From: Lepturacanthus savala
Taxonomy: Eukaryota; Chordata; Actinopteri; Scombriformes; Trichiuridae
Length of the DNA stretch: 64,000 nucleotides
Assembly: GCA_030544235.1 (NCBI GenBank)
Contig: CM060474.1
Coordinates: 3,817,898-3,881,897, forward strand
Reading direction: 5' to 3'
In this document: positions 63,896-64,000 of the stretch, in pieces
Numbering within the stretch: the stretch's first letter is position 1
Layout: each line of letters starts with the position of its first letter
Position numbers and translations under genes: made by a program
The notes under the pieces: generated by a model
The model's database searches: none
Seen by the model: only the letters and a program-made list of their open reading frames with translations
Told to the model about the DNA's origin: nothing

Positions 63896-64000
63896 GTTTT
63901 ATTGTGTTACTGCTGAGTGTGGCGTCGTTTTTCCACTTCAACACAGATCAGATTTATATATGACACTTTCATGTTCTACAAATCTATATAGAGGTTAAGT

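Larger units (their letters stand above)
61252..63920 (+). other. lmo3: lmo3 3' UTR (extent inferred)
   Basis: It begins after TGA with purine-rich GAGGAGGAAGAGG. It contains an 8-bp CCACATGA tandem repeat (about 61660-61765), a GT run (about 61868-61894), and a TTAA-flanked element (62390-63069). Canonical AATAAA sits at 62305-62310 and 62908-62913, the latter inside the element. The distal part (63530-63920) is AT-rich with TGTAAATACTGTAATTGTAA and looks like a constrained 3' UTR end. The end position is uncertain. Confidence 0.5.

Overview
The window is vertebrate nuclear DNA, almost certainly from a ray-finned fish and probably a percomorph. I infer this from long (CA)n and (TA)n microsatellites, Tc1/mariner, hAT-like and TTAA-flanked transposon remnants of the kinds common in fish, LINE reverse-transcriptase fragments, and one intron-rich gene spread over about 48 kb. 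No operon, phage, CRISPR or bacterial gene structure is present.

The only protein-coding gene I can support is lmo3 (LIM-domain-only 3) on the + strand. Its coding exons are 20931-21136, 49385-49510 and 61146-61251. Joined, they give exactly 438 nt, or 145 codons plus TGA. All junctions are GT-AG and all frames close. The protein has two LIM zinc-finger domains and the LMO3-type C-terminus ending EGYAPQVR. Upstream lie two candidate first exons in a GC-rich, CpG-dense promoter region (about 15.05-16.45 kb). One ends at donor 15594|15595 and carries an in-frame stop, so it would give the 145-aa form. The other ends at 16315|16316 and adds an in-frame N-terminus MQKREKSFGIQ, giving 156 aa. The 3' UTR appears to run from 61252 to about 63.9 kb and contains a TTAA-flanked transposon.

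Layout: 1-4243 is a 7-bp satellite (AGGTCTC and variants) with a higher-order period of about 1.05-1.16 kb. 4.2-15 kb is 5' flank with a near-identical 0.55-kb duplication ending in TA tracts, a TTAA element, microsatellites and possible conserved non-coding blocks. 15.0-16.3 kb is the lmo3 promoter and first exons. 16.3-20.9 kb is intron 1, which ends in a 15-bp minisatellite. 21.1-49.4 kb is intron 2, with at least eight unrelated tandem arrays and several unique, regulatory-looking blocks. 49.5-61.1 kb is intron 3, with a nested transposon cluster at 50.0-53.1 kb. 61.1-64.0 kb is the last exon and 3' UTR.

The most unusual features are the higher-order heptamer satellite, the roughly 1.2-kb intronic minisatellite whose unit looks like a recursive splice site in the sense strand, the alternative first exons with an overlapping upstream ORF, and the density of unrelated tandem arrays around one developmental gene. 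Many long reading frames here are artefacts of tandem repeats and are not annotated as genes.
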